Below are positions 33,957-42,321 of a stretch of 64,000 nucleotides of DNA, piece after piece. Origin of the DNA: Verrucomicrobiales bacterium (GTDB taxonomy: Bacteria; Verrucomicrobiota; Verrucomicrobiia; Limisphaerales; J093); assembly GCA_024233215.1 (NCBI GenBank), contig JACKPW010000005.1, forward strand, positions 287,370-351,369, written 5' to 3'. The number at the start of each line of letters is the position of its first letter. Position 1 is the stretch's first letter. The notes below the pieces were generated by a model, which was given only the letters and a program-made list of their open reading frames with translations, did not search any database and was not told the DNA's origin. The position numbers and the translations under genes are program-made.

Positions 33957-34901
33957 ATGGGCCGGCTGGCGATCAAGGTGGACGCGGCGACGGATCGGGG
34001 CACGCGACAGGGCGTGGCGCCGCTGGCCCGGCTGTTCCGTGAGATCGGAGTGCCGGCGCTGTTCTGCTTCGCCCTCGGGCCCGACCGGTTGGGGCGATCC
34101 GTCGTGCTGGCGCGATTGCGGCGTTGGTGGCGGCGGGGAAGCGGGGTCTCGGGTTGGTGGGATTTCGGACCCGGATCCTGGCGAAACGGCATACTACGGC
34201 CCGGTCCGCCGTTGGGACGCTGTCATGGTGCGCTGATGCGGCAGGTGCGGGACGCCGGCTTTGAGGTGGGGCTGGGCGGCCACGATGCGGACCGCTGGCG
34301 CCGCCGCGTGCATCGGGTGGAGATCGAGTTCATCCGGGCCGATTTCAACCAGGCCCTGGCCGAGTTCCAACGGGTTTTTGGCGGCCGACCCCGGGTGGCG
34401 GCGGCCCCGGACTGGCAGTGCAACGCCCGGACCCTCCGGGTCTGCGACGAAGCGCGACTCCTGTTTGCCACGGACACCCGCGGTCAGGGGCCTTTCCTGC
34501 CGGTGGCGGAGGGTCGCCACTTTCGTACCCCGCAAATCCCCACCACGCTGCCCCCGCTGGATGAAGTGTTGATTCGCCGGAGCGGTTCACCGGAGGACGC
34601 GGTGGACGGTCTGGTGGAACGAATCCTGGGGGGGGGCGACGAACTTCTCACCGTGCGGGCGGAGGTGGAAGGCCTGCGCTATCCCGGGTTGCTCGAACGG
34701 TTGTTGCGCGGGGTTGCCGCCGGCGGGGCCGGGTTCTGGTCCCCGGTGGAGGAGGCTGCGGCGATGTCCGACCGTCGGATTGAGAACCTTCCCCGGGACG
34801 GGGTGGAATTGCTCCCGGTCCCCGGTCGACCGGGCCGCGTGGCCTTCCAGGCTTCCGCCGCCATTGCCCGCCCCGCCAAACGCTGGCAGTCGGCCGGTTG
34901 A
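33957..34901 (+). CDS. ArnD-like NodB-fold protein lacking metal ligands
   Basis: 314 residues from ATG at 33957 (MGRLAIKVDAATDRGTRQGV). It aligns throughout with ArnD (4-deoxy-4-formamido-L-arabinose-phosphoundecaprenol deformylase): RGTRQGV, FCFALGPDRLGR, HGALMRQVRDAGFEVGL, TDTRGQGPFLPV, TPQIPTTLPPLDEV and the C-terminal VRAEVEGL. From recalled E. coli ArnD, the metal site is D11 plus His in HAWDH; here residue 11 is Ala (KVDAATD) and the two His are Gly107 and Ala111 (GLGGHDADRW). D9 is kept. This reads as a pseudoenzyme or an enzyme with other chemistry. arnA/arnT are not in the window. It sits between the RNA-modification gene and nuoJ, 78 nt upstream of the latter. Confidence 0.8.
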   Translation: MGRLAIKVDAATDRGTRQGVAPLARLFREIGVPALFCFALGPDRLGRSVVLARLRRWWRRGSGVSGWWDFGPGSWRNGILRPGPPLGRCHGALMRQVRDAGFEVGLGGHDADRWRRRVHRVEIEFIRADFNQALAEFQRVFGGRPRVAAAPDWQCNARTLRVCDEARLLFATDTRGQGPFLPVAEGRHFRTPQIPTTLPPLDEVLIRRSGSPEDAVDGLVERILGGGDELLTVRAEVEGLRYPGLLERLLRGVAAGGAGFWSPVEEAAAMSDRRIENLPRDGVELLPVPGRPGRVAFQASAAIARPAKRWQSAG

Positions 34902-34978
34902 AGACGGGGCTTGCGTCCGTCGGGGCGGGTCCGGTTGAATCCGGCCTGCGCCCGGCACGCGGGCGGGCGGGCGGATTC

Positions 34979-35476
34979 ATGCAGGATGTCCTGTTCTACA
35001 TCTTCGCGGCGCTGACCCTGGTCTGCGGTTTCTTGGTGGTGGCAAACCCGTTCACCCGCAACCCGGTCACCAGCGCGATGTTCCTGGTGCTGACCATCAT
35101 GTCGATGGCCGGCCTCTTCGTGCTGTTGGAGGCGTTCTTCCTCGCCGCGGTGCAGGTGCTGGTCTACGCCGGAGCGGTCATTGTCCTGTTCCTGTTCGTC
35201 ATCATGGTCCTGGATCTGCAGGTGGAGGAGCGGCGGAAGTACCCGCGGTCGGCGATGCTCAGCGGCGGCATCGTGGCGGCGGCGCTGCTGAGCGTGATGC
35301 TGGCGGCGATGCGGGAACTGCCCGGCACGACGGATGGGCCGGCGCTGGAAGGGTCCACCGCCGCGCTCGGGGGCCTGCTGTTTCGCCATTACCTCCTGCC
35401 CTTTGAGATGGTCTCCGTGCTCCTGCTGACCGCCATGGTGGGGGTGATCCTGTTGAGCAAACGGAAGCTGAAATGA
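34979..35476 (+). CDS. nuoJ: NADH-quinone oxidoreductase subunit J
   Basis: 165 residues from ATG at 34979 (MQDVLFYIFAALTLVCGF). Five membrane spans in the NuoJ order: ALTLVCGFLVVANPFTRNPVTSAMFLVL, LVLTIMSMAGLFVLLEAFFLAAVQVLVYAGAVIVLFLFVIMVL. The conserved LEAFFLAAVQVLVYAGAVIVLF segment, which forms part of the proton-transfer axis, is present. First visible gene of a five-gene complex I block; nuoA-I are not in the window. It starts 78 nt after the ArnD-like gene; the next gene begins 2 nt after its stop. Confidence 0.96.
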   Translation: MQDVLFYIFAALTLVCGFLVVANPFTRNPVTSAMFLVLTIMSMAGLFVLLEAFFLAAVQVLVYAGAVIVLFLFVIMVLDLQVEERRKYPRSAMLSGGIVAAALLSVMLAAMRELPGTTDGPALEGSTAALGGLLFRHYLLPFEMVSVLLLTAMVGVILLSKRKLK

Positions 35477-35477
35477 G

Positions 35478-35783
35478 ATGAACGTCGGCCTGCATCATTA
35501 CCTGATCGTGAGCGCCGTGTTGTTCAGTCTCGGCGTGTTCGGGGTGTTGTTGCGGCGGAACCTGCTGAACATCTACATGTCTCTGGAGGTCATGCTGAAT
35601 GCCGCGAACCTCGCCTTGGTGGCCTTCTCGCGGTTCAACCGGAACCTGGACGGCCAGGTACTCGTGTTCTTCATCATCACCGTGGCCGCGGCGGAGGTGG
35701 CGGTGGGCCTGGCGTTGATCGTGGCGTTGTTCCGGATGCGACGCAGCACGTATGTGGAGGATCTGGCGTCGATGAAACATTAG
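35478..35783 (+). CDS. nuoK: NADH-quinone oxidoreductase subunit K
   Basis: 101 residues, the family length. Three membrane spans with the conserved Glu of the second span in MSLEVMLNAANLALVAFSRFN, which carries protons, and a third span VLVFFIITVAAAEVAVGLALIVAL containing the second conserved Glu. Starts 2 nt after nuoJ; nuoL begins 15 nt downstream. Confidence 0.97.
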   Translation: MNVGLHHYLIVSAVLFSLGVFGVLLRRNLLNIYMSLEVMLNAANLALVAFSRFNRNLDGQVLVFFIITVAAAEVAVGLALIVALFRMRRSTYVEDLASMKH

Positions 35784-35797
35784 TCCGGTCCCGTCCC

Positions 35798-37684
35798 ATG
35801 CAAGTGCTTCCCTGGTTGATCCTCCTGTTGCCGCTGTTTGCCGCGGTGGGCATCGCGTTGGGGGCGCTGCCGGCGCATCGCCGGGGCGTCGCGGCCCGGT
35901 TGTCGGTGGGGGCGGCGGGGTTGGCGTTCCTGTTGTCGGTGCTGCTGTGGTCGTCGGGGACACAGGGGGAACAGGGCTTCCTCTGGCTGGCGGCGGGGGC
36001 GTTGAAGGTGGAATTCGGCTGGCGGCTCGACGCGTTGAGTGTGCCGATGCTGCTGGTGGTGACCGGGGTGGGCGGCTTGATCCAGGTCTATTCGCTCGGT
36101 TACATGCGGGGCGACAAGGGGTTCGGACGCTACTTCGCGGGGCTGAGCCTCTTCACCTTCGCGATGGAAGGGATCGTGCTTTCGACGAACCTCGTGCAGA
36201 TGTTCGTTTTCTGGGAGTTGGTCGGGGTCTCCAGCTACCTGCTGATCGGGTTTTGGCGGGAACGACCGGCGGCAGCGGACGCTTGCAAGAAGGCGTTCCT
36301 GACGAACCGGGTGGGGGATTTCGGCTTCTTCCTCGGAATCCTGCTGGTCTGGTCGTTGCTCGGAACGGTGAACTTCACGGAGATGTCGGCGGTGTTGCAG
36401 CGGCAACCGGAAGCCCTCGGCGGGTTGGCCACGCTGGCCGGGTTGCTGGTGTTCTGCGGGGCGGTGGGGAAGTCGGCGCAGTTCCCGCTGCATGTCTGGC
36501 TGCCGGACGCGATGGAGGGGCCGACGCCGGTGAGCGCCCTGATTCATGCGGCGACCATGGTGGCGGCGGGGGTTTACATGCTTTGCCGGGTCTTCTTCCT
36601 GCTGGATGTGCCGGGGTCGGTGGCGCTGGAAGTGATTGCCTGGACCGGGATATTTACGGCGTTGCTGGCGGGAGTGATTGCGGTCCAGCAGGACGACATC
36701 AAGCGCATCCTGGCGTATTCAACACTCTCGCAACTGGGATTCATGGTGCTCGGCGTGGGGTTGGCGGGCGGGAGCCATGATCCGGCTCCGGCGATGTTCC
36801 ATCTGACCACGCATGCGGCGTTCAAGGCGTTGTTGTTCCTCGGGGCGGGCGCGGTGATCCACGCGCTGCATCATCAGGAGCAGAACATCTGGAAGATGGG
36901 CGGGCTGGCGTCGAAGATGCCGGTGACGTTCGTGACGTTCGGGCTGGCGACCCTGGCGTTGTGCGGGTTCCCGCCGTTCAGCGGCGCCTACAGCAAGGAC
37001 GCGATTCTGCTGCCAGCCTACGAACAGGGGCGGTATGGGCTGCTGGTGCTGGCGTTGACCGGGGGGTTCCTCACGGCGCTGTACATGTTCCGCCTGGTGT
37101 TCGTGGCCTTCCTTGGGCCGGCGAAATCGCAGGCGATGGACCAGGCCGCCGAGGTGCGCGGAGTGATGAAATGGCCGTTGATCCTCCTGGCGGTGCCGAC
37201 CGTGCTGGCGGGAGGGTGGGGGATCGAGGGGGTGTATCGGCGGGCGTTTGGGGCCGCGGAGCCGGTGGAAGCCGTTTCGTGGTTTGGCCAGATCATTGCT
37301 CCGCTGACGCACGCGCCGATGGTGGCCCTGCTGGCCTTTGTGGCCGCGGCGGGGGGGGCTTTCGTGGCCTACCGGCTGTACTGGGATGCGCTGACGGATC
37401 CGTTGCCCGACAAGCTGGGCACCCCGGCCGAGTGGGCGCGACGCCGGTTTGGCTTTGACGAGTTGTATGCGCGAATCATCGCGGGCACACAGGACGCCCT
37501 GGCGGGGCTGGCAGCGGCGGTGGATCGCTGGGTGCTGGCGGGAGCGGTGGTGCGGGGCGGACACGGCCTGGTCGAGTTGGCGGGTCGGGTGTTGCGCCTC
37601 GTGCAGACCGGGAACCTGCAGGGCTACGTGACGTTCTTCGTCGCGGGGACGGTCCTGCTGCTGTTGTTCGTGCTGACCCGCTGA
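35798..37684 (+). CDS. nuoL: NADH-quinone oxidoreductase subunit L
   Basis: 628 residues, full-length for NuoL. The antiporter-like core shows GRYFAGLSLFTFAMEGIVLSTNLVQMFVFWELVGVSSYLLIGFW with the conserved Glu, then LPDAMEGPTPVSALIHAATMVAAGVYML with the Lys/His proton path, KRILAYSTLSQLGFMVLG, and the long C-terminal helix leading to a final span (VLLLLFVLTR). It is the distal proton-pumping subunit of complex I in the inner membrane. Co-directional with nuoK (15 nt) and nuoM (12 nt). Confidence 0.97.
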   Translation: MQVLPWLILLLPLFAAVGIALGALPAHRRGVAARLSVGAAGLAFLLSVLLWSSGTQGEQGFLWLAAGALKVEFGWRLDALSVPMLLVVTGVGGLIQVYSLGYMRGDKGFGRYFAGLSLFTFAMEGIVLSTNLVQMFVFWELVGVSSYLLIGFWRERPAAADACKKAFLTNRVGDFGFFLGILLVWSLLGTVNFTEMSAVLQRQPEALGGLATLAGLLVFCGAVGKSAQFPLHVWLPDAMEGPTPVSALIHAATMVAAGVYMLCRVFFLLDVPGSVALEVIAWTGIFTALLAGVIAVQQDDIKRILAYSTLSQLGFMVLGVGLAGGSHDPAPAMFHLTTHAAFKALLFLGAGAVIHALHHQEQNIWKMGGLASKMPVTFVTFGLATLALCGFPPFSGAYSKDAILLPAYEQGRYGLLVLALTGGFLTALYMFRLVFVAFLGPAKSQAMDQAAEVRGVMKWPLILLAVPTVLAGGWGIEGVYRRAFGAAEPVEAVSWFGQIIAPLTHAPMVALLAFVAAAGGAFVAYRLYWDALTDPLPDKLGTPAEWARRRFGFDELYARIIAGTQDALAGLAAAVDRWVLAGAVVRGGHGLVELAGRVLRLVQTGNLQGYVTFFVAGTVLLLLFVLTR

Positions 37685-37695
37685 CGCTGACGCTC

Positions 37696-39255
37696 ATGGC
37701 CTGGTTGTCGTTCATCATCCTTTGTCCGCTGGTCGCCGCGCTGTTGATCGCGGTGCTGCCCCGGAATCTGCGGGTGCTGTTCCGGGTGCTGGCAGTGACG
37801 GCCACGGCCCTGTCGCTGGCGGGGGCGTTGACGGTGTTCTTCTCCTTCCAGACCGGCAGCGACGGACTTCAGTTCGAGGAATACCACCCGTGGATTGAGT
37901 TGTTGGGAGCCGGGTATCATCTGGGAGTGGACGGGTTGAACGTCGGGCTCGTGCTGCTCGCGACCGTGGTGGCGTTTGCCGCGGCCTGCCTGGCCTGGGA
38001 GGTGACCCATCGGGAGAAGGAGTTTTACCTGCTGTTGCTGCTGATGACCGGCGGTGTGATCGGGGCCTTTGCCGCGTTCGACATGCTGCTGTTCTTTGTC
38101 TTCCATGAACTCGCCCTGATCCCGACCTTCCTGATGATCGGCATCTGGGGACGCGGTCCGGACCGGGACTACGCGGCGTTCAAGCTGACCCTTTACCTGA
38201 TGGTCGGGTCGCTGCTGGTGTTGCTGGGGTTGATCGGGCTCCATGCGGCGGGTGGGTTTCGGTCGCTCGACATGGTGGATCTGCAGGCGCATCTGGCGAT
38301 TGACCCCGCGCCGGTGGCCTGGCAGCGGACGTTGTTCGGCCTGTTGCTGGCCGGGTTCGGCATGCTGGTGGCGCTCTGGCCGTTTCACACGTGGGCGCCG
38401 ACCGGATATGCGGCGGCGCCGACGCCGACGGCGATGCTGCATGCGGGGGTGTTGAAGAAGTTTGGGTTGTATGGGCTGATCCGGGTGGCGTTGCCGATGT
38501 TGCCCGAGGGGGCGCGGACGTGGCTGCCGGTGCTGGCGGTGCTTTGCCTGGGGAACATCCTTTACTCGGGGTTGGTGGCGATCCGGCAGCGGGACCTGAA
38601 CCTGCTGATCGGCAATTCCAGCGTGGCGCATGTGGGCTTCGCCTTTCTGGGGATTGCGAGCCTGAATGTGCTGGGGGTGACGGGGGCGGTGCTGGTGATG
38701 GTGGCGCACGGCTTTCTGGCGGCGCTGTTGTTCGGCTTGAACGGTTGGTTGCACCAGCGTTTCGGATCCACGGAAATGGACCGGTTCGGTGGGTTGCTGG
38801 TGGCGCTCCCGTTTGCGGGGACGCTGCTGGCGATGGCGATGCTGGCCGGTTGCGGGCTGCCGGGGTTTGCCGGGTTCCCGGGCGAGGCGCTGGTGCTCTT
38901 CGGGGCGTGGCAGTATTCGCGGGTGCTCACGGTGCTGGCGGCGTGGGGGGCGTTGATACTTGCGGCGGTCTACATGCTGCGGGCGATTCGGACGGTGCTG
39001 CACGGGCCGCTCCCCGAGAAGCTGCGCGGGATTGCAGCGGATGTGCAGAACCCCTGGCAACGGCTGCCCTACGCGCTGTTGCTCGCGGGATTGGTTTACT
39101 TTGGAGTGTGGCCGCGGGCGCTGGTGGACAAGGTGCAGCCCGCGGCGGCGGAAGTCGTCGCGCGCGCCCGCTCCTGGGCCGCCGTGCCGGGGTCGTCCAT
39201 GCCGAGTGGAACGCTGCTCGCCGGGAACGACCCGGAACCGGGAGGGACACCATGA
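37696..39255 (+). CDS. nuoM: NADH-quinone oxidoreductase subunit M
   Basis: 519 residues. Antiporter-like subunit with the conserved Glu in FDMLLFFVFHELALIPTFLMIGIWG, the DYAAFKLTLYLMVGS span, FHTWAPTGYAAAPTPTAMLHAGVLKKFGLYGLIR, and YSGLVAIRQRDLNLLIGNSSVAHVGFAFLG. Proton-pumping subunit of complex I. The stop overlaps the nuoN start by 4 nt. Confidence 0.97.
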   Translation: MAWLSFIILCPLVAALLIAVLPRNLRVLFRVLAVTATALSLAGALTVFFSFQTGSDGLQFEEYHPWIELLGAGYHLGVDGLNVGLVLLATVVAFAAACLAWEVTHREKEFYLLLLLMTGGVIGAFAAFDMLLFFVFHELALIPTFLMIGIWGRGPDRDYAAFKLTLYLMVGSLLVLLGLIGLHAAGGFRSLDMVDLQAHLAIDPAPVAWQRTLFGLLLAGFGMLVALWPFHTWAPTGYAAAPTPTAMLHAGVLKKFGLYGLIRVALPMLPEGARTWLPVLAVLCLGNILYSGLVAIRQRDLNLLIGNSSVAHVGFAFLGIASLNVLGVTGAVLVMVAHGFLAALLFGLNGWLHQRFGSTEMDRFGGLLVALPFAGTLLAMAMLAGCGLPGFAGFPGEALVLFGAWQYSRVLTVLAAWGALILAAVYMLRAIRTVLHGPLPEKLRGIAADVQNPWQRLPYALLLAGLVYFGVWPRALVDKVQPAAAEVVARARSWAAVPGSSMPSGTLLAGNDPEPGGTP

Positions 39256-40700
39256 AGGGGTTGGAGTTGATCGGACTGGAAATCGCCGTCATCGCGGCGG
39301 GCATCGCGATTCTCCTGCTGGATCTGTGGACGGCGAAGGAAGACAAACGCCGGTTGGGTTACGCCGCGGCGCTCTTGGTGGGTGTGATCTTCCTCGCGAG
39401 TTTCGCGATGCTCTTCGAGGGACGGCAGGAGGCGTTTCACGGCATGTACGTGCTGGACGAGTTTGCCCTGTTCTTCAAGCGCTTCTTCCTGATCGCCGCA
39501 CTCCTCGTGCTGCTGATCTCGGTGGAATTCGCCGACCGGTTCGAGTCGGGCGTGGCCGAGTATTACGCCATCACCCTGTTCGCGCTGGCGGGCATGATGT
39601 TCGCCGCGTCTGCCAACGACTTCACGTTGTTGTTTGTGTCGATCGAGTTGGTCGCCGTTTGCTTCTACGTCCTGGTGAGTTTCCAACGGCAGCGGGATCG
39701 TTCGCTGGAGGCGGGGGTGAAGTACCTGATCACGGGGGCGCTTTCCGGAGGGTTCCTGGTTTACGGCATTGCGTTGATCTACGGCACGGCGGGGACGCTG
39801 AACTTTCGGGAACTGGCGAGCCTGGGGCCGGAAGTGCTGGAGAGCCGGTTGCTGCTGCTGGGGTTGCTGTTTGTCTTCGTGGGACTGGGTTTCAAGATCG
39901 CGGTGGTGCCCTTCCAAATCTGGGTGCCGGATGTCTACCAGGGCGCGCCGGTGCCGACGACGGCTTTCCTGGCCGCGGGCTCGAAAGGGGCGGGGGTGGT
40001 CTTGCTGGCGCGACTCCTCTACACCGGACTCCGGCCCATCGCGGACCGGTGGGGGCCGGTGCTGGTGATGCTGGCGATGCTGACGATTCTCTATGGCGGC
40101 CTGTGCGCGATCCCGCAGCGCAACTTCCGTCGGTTGATGGGCTACTCGAGCATCGTCAACGCGGGCTTCATCCTGCTGGCGCTGGCGGCGGGGACGGCGG
40201 ACGGACTGGCGGCGACGTTGTTCTACCTGGCTGCCTATCTCTACGGAGTGATGGGGGCGTTCGTGGTGCTTTGCCTGGCGCGGTGTCCCGGACAGGAGGA
40301 CGAAACCTGCGTGCTGGCGGGATTGCATCACCGGTCGCCGCTGCTGGCCGCCACGCTGACGCTGGCGATGGTGTCACTGGCGGGGATTCCACCGGCCGCC
40401 GGCTTTTTCGGGAAGTTCCAGGTGTTCAAGGCGGTCATCGGCCAGGGTGCCGCCTTTCCTTACCCGGCGTGGGCGTTGGGGGTGGCGGTGTTCGGCGCGG
40501 TGGTTTCGCTCTATTTCTACCTGAACGTCGTGCGAACCGTCTTTTGGTCCAGCACCTCGGAATCGGTCGCTCCAATCCGGATCTCGCACGCCACGCGCTG
40601 GGCCGTCTATCTCGTGATTTTCGCCATCCTCTGGCTCGGCATTCTCCCCGGGGCGATTCTCAACCTCGCCGAATACGCGGTGCATTCGATGGGGCTGTAG
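39252..40700 (+). CDS. nuoN: NADH-quinone oxidoreductase subunit N
   Basis: 482 residues from ATG at 39252, chosen because it overlaps the nuoM stop (ATGA) and begins the known NuoN N-terminus (MKGLELIGLEIAVIAAG); the open frame extends far upstream through nuoM in another frame and is not real there. Signature stretches: AASANDFTLLFVSIELVAVCFYVLVSF, SLEAGVKYLITGALSGGFLVYGIALIYG, FQIWVPDVYQGAPVPTTAFLAAGSKGAG and RNFRRLMGYSSIVNAGFILL. Completes the membrane arm block J-K-L-M-N; followed by a 175-nt spacer with an inverted repeat. Confidence 0.97.
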   Translation: MKGLELIGLEIAVIAAGIAILLLDLWTAKEDKRRLGYAAALLVGVIFLASFAMLFEGRQEAFHGMYVLDEFALFFKRFFLIAALLVLLISVEFADRFESGVAEYYAITLFALAGMMFAASANDFTLLFVSIELVAVCFYVLVSFQRQRDRSLEAGVKYLITGALSGGFLVYGIALIYGTAGTLNFRELASLGPEVLESRLLLLGLLFVFVGLGFKIAVVPFQIWVPDVYQGAPVPTTAFLAAGSKGAGVVLLARLLYTGLRPIADRWGPVLVMLAMLTILYGGLCAIPQRNFRRLMGYSSIVNAGFILLALAAGTADGLAATLFYLAAYLYGVMGAFVVLCLARCPGQEDETCVLAGLHHRSPLLAATLTLAMVSLAGIPPAAGFFGKFQVFKAVIGQGAAFPYPAWALGVAVFGAVVSLYFYLNVVRTVFWSSTSESVAPIRISHATRWAVYLVIFAILWLGILPGAILNLAEYAVHSMGL

Positions 40701-40713
40701 CCTTTCAGCCTGA

Positions 40714-40858
40714 AAACCGCAGATGAACGCGGATGAACGCAGATAAGCCCTTTAGCCTGAGCCTGCGATGCCCGCGGGATGTCTTCACCCCATGGGTGAA
40801 CAGGGACGACTGCGGAAGTCCTGGGGAATCGGCGTCTATCTGCGTCTATCTGCGGTTT
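40714..40858. repeat. Inverted repeat with tandem-unit arms downstream of nuoN
   Basis: Left arm 40714-40740 (aaaccgcagatgaacgcgg...) and right arm 40832-40858 (gcgtctatctgcgtctatc...) pair over 27 nt with 5 mismatches; the units are about 10 nt long. It lies between nuoN and the convergent Gfo/Idh gene, where both transcripts must end. Confidence 0.7.
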
Positions 40859-40875
40859 AACTGCTCTTTCTAGGT

Positions 40876-42105
40876 TCAGCCTTTGAGCCCGCTGGTGTCG
40901 AACTCCCACTTCTCCGCCGTCGCCATCATTTCGCGCCAGGTGACCTCGCGTTTTCCGTAGGCGGCGGTGCGGCCCAGGATGGTGGTCAGGTTGCTGCGGA
41001 CCGCCTCCGGCACGGTCGGGTTGCCGTAGTCCTTTGCCAGGATGCTCCGGTGGAACGTGGCGATGTTCACCTCGGCGCCCGTCTGATAGAGGCCGCGGGT
41101 GTCCCCGCTGTAGCCGTCATCGCGTGATGCCAGCGACACCTTGCCCGAGTAATGCGTGTCCACCGTGCCGTCGATGCCATACATGCGGCACAGGATGTCG
41201 TCGTAGCCGTGGCCGACCTGTTTCGAGTTGAAGCTCAGGAGGATGTCCTCCGGGAACTGGAACCACACCGCGAAGTGATCCCAGCAGGTGCCGAAGCCGC
41301 GGGCCAGGCCGCCGGTGCCACTCGCGGAGACCGGGTTCTCCCCGATGAACCAGCAGGCCACATCGAGGGCGTGGATGTTCTGCTCGGTGATCACGTCGCC
41401 CGAGAGGACGCGGTCGATGCCCCAGGCCCGAAGCCGGGCTTCCGGATCCTGTTCCCGGCCTTTCATGTAATCACGGAACTTCTCAAAAGTGGGACCGCAG
41501 TGATACGTGGCCTCGCCCGAGACCAGTCGTCCAATCTGGCCGGCCTTCACCCGCTTCACCACTTCCTGGTAGTCGGCGTTCGCGCGGGTCTGGAAATCCA
41601 CGAGGAAGACCCGGTTCGCAGCGGTCGCCTTCTCGCCGCTGGCGGCGATGGACTGGCAGCCCGGCACATCCACCGCGATGGGTTTCGCGAGGTAAACATG
41701 CTTGCCCGCCGCGACCCCGGCGGCCGCCTGTTCGGGATGGAAGTAGGGGGGGCTGATGATGACGACCGCGTCGATCGGTTGTTCCAGCAGCCTCAGGTAT
41801 CCGTGGAGTCCGTGGAACCGCCGGCCCGCCGGGACCTTGAACTGGTCGCCGGCCTCATTGGTGCGGTCCTCGAAGTAGTCGTAAACCGCCGCGACCTCAT
41901 AACCGCCGTGGTTTTGGAACAGATTGGTGATCCAGCGGCCGCGACCTCCGCAACCGAGCAGACCGATGCGGATCTTGTCGCCGGCATCGGCGCCGTGGAG
42001 GGAGCCGGCAGGAAGGACGGAAGCCGAGGCGACGGCGGCGCCGGTGCCGGCAAGGAACCGCCGACGGGAGAGCGAAGTGGACGGGGTGGAAGGGAGCGGG
42101 TTCAT
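40876..42105 (-). CDS. Tat-exported Gfo/Idh/MocA family oxidoreductase
   Basis: 409 residues from the start at 42105 (MNPLPSTPSTSLSRRRFLAGTG), chosen because it opens a twin-arginine signal (SRRRFLAGTGAAVASASVL). The domain begins KIRIGLLGCGGRGRWITNLF with a GCGGRG cofactor loop and continues with AAGKHVYLAKPIAVDVPGC, holding the family Lys. The C-terminal half has LRAWGIDRVLSGDVITEQNIHALDVACWFIGE, common in verrucomicrobial and planctomycete sugar-oxidoreductase relatives. Probably a folded, cofactor-loaded periplasmic or lipid-anchored enzyme acting on a sugar; substrate unknown. It is convergent with nuoN, and its start is 216 nt from the secretin gene end. Confidence 0.9.
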   Translation of the reverse strand: MNPLPSTPSTSLSRRRFLAGTGAAVASASVLPAGSLHGADAGDKIRIGLLGCGGRGRWITNLFQNHGGYEVAAVYDYFEDRTNEAGDQFKVPAGRRFHGLHGYLRLLEQPIDAVVIISPPYFHPEQAAAGVAAGKHVYLAKPIAVDVPGCQSIAASGEKATAANRVFLVDFQTRANADYQEVVKRVKAGQIGRLVSGEATYHCGPTFEKFRDYMKGREQDPEARLRAWGIDRVLSGDVITEQNIHALDVACWFIGENPVSASGTGGLARGFGTCWDHFAVWFQFPEDILLSFNSKQVGHGYDDILCRMYGIDGTVDTHYSGKVSLASRDDGYSGDTRGLYQTGAEVNIATFHRSILAKDYGNPTVPEAVRSNLTTILGRTAAYGKREVTWREMMATAEKWEFDTSGLKG

Positions 42106-42209
42106 GAGATCAATGTGTTTGTTCTGTGTGGCCGGAACTAAACCCCCGCCCGGGTACCCGCGGCAACCGGAAAGTGGCGGGACGGGGAGGCAGGGGGATT
42201 CGAGATTTG

Positions 42210-42229
42210 AGATTTGAGATTTCAAATCT
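42210..42229. repeat. Small AT-containing palindrome
   Basis: Stem agatttga (42210-42217)/tcaaatct (42222-42229), 8 bp, 4-nt loop; it follows two further copies of gagattt. It lies in the 42106-42321 spacer upstream of the Gfo/Idh gene. Confidence 0.5.
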
Positions 42230-42247
42230 GAGATCGGCGCAGATGGG

Positions 42248-42275
42248 AACGGCCCGGTGTGGGGACCGGGCCGTT
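42248..42275. terminator. Perfect 11-bp GC hairpin at the end of the secretion operon
   Basis: Arms aacggcccggt (42248-42258) and accgggccgtt (42265-42275), loop gtgggg. It is 47 nt beyond the stop of the last type II secretion gene (minus strand). No U-run follows, so this is a candidate terminator or transcript-end stabiliser. Confidence 0.55.
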
Positions 42276-42321
42276 GGGAGAGTTCGTTAGAAGCGCTATT
42301 GGCGCGCGCGTGCGGGTCCGA

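Noticed and set aside
35780..39060. Large minus-strand frames antisense to nuoL and nuoM
   Set aside because: His/Gln/Arg-rich translations typical of antisense frames of hydrophobic membrane genes.
38391..39251. Upstream extension of the nuoN frame through nuoM
   Set aside because: Low-complexity Gly/Ala sequence; real start is the ATG overlapping the nuoM stop.
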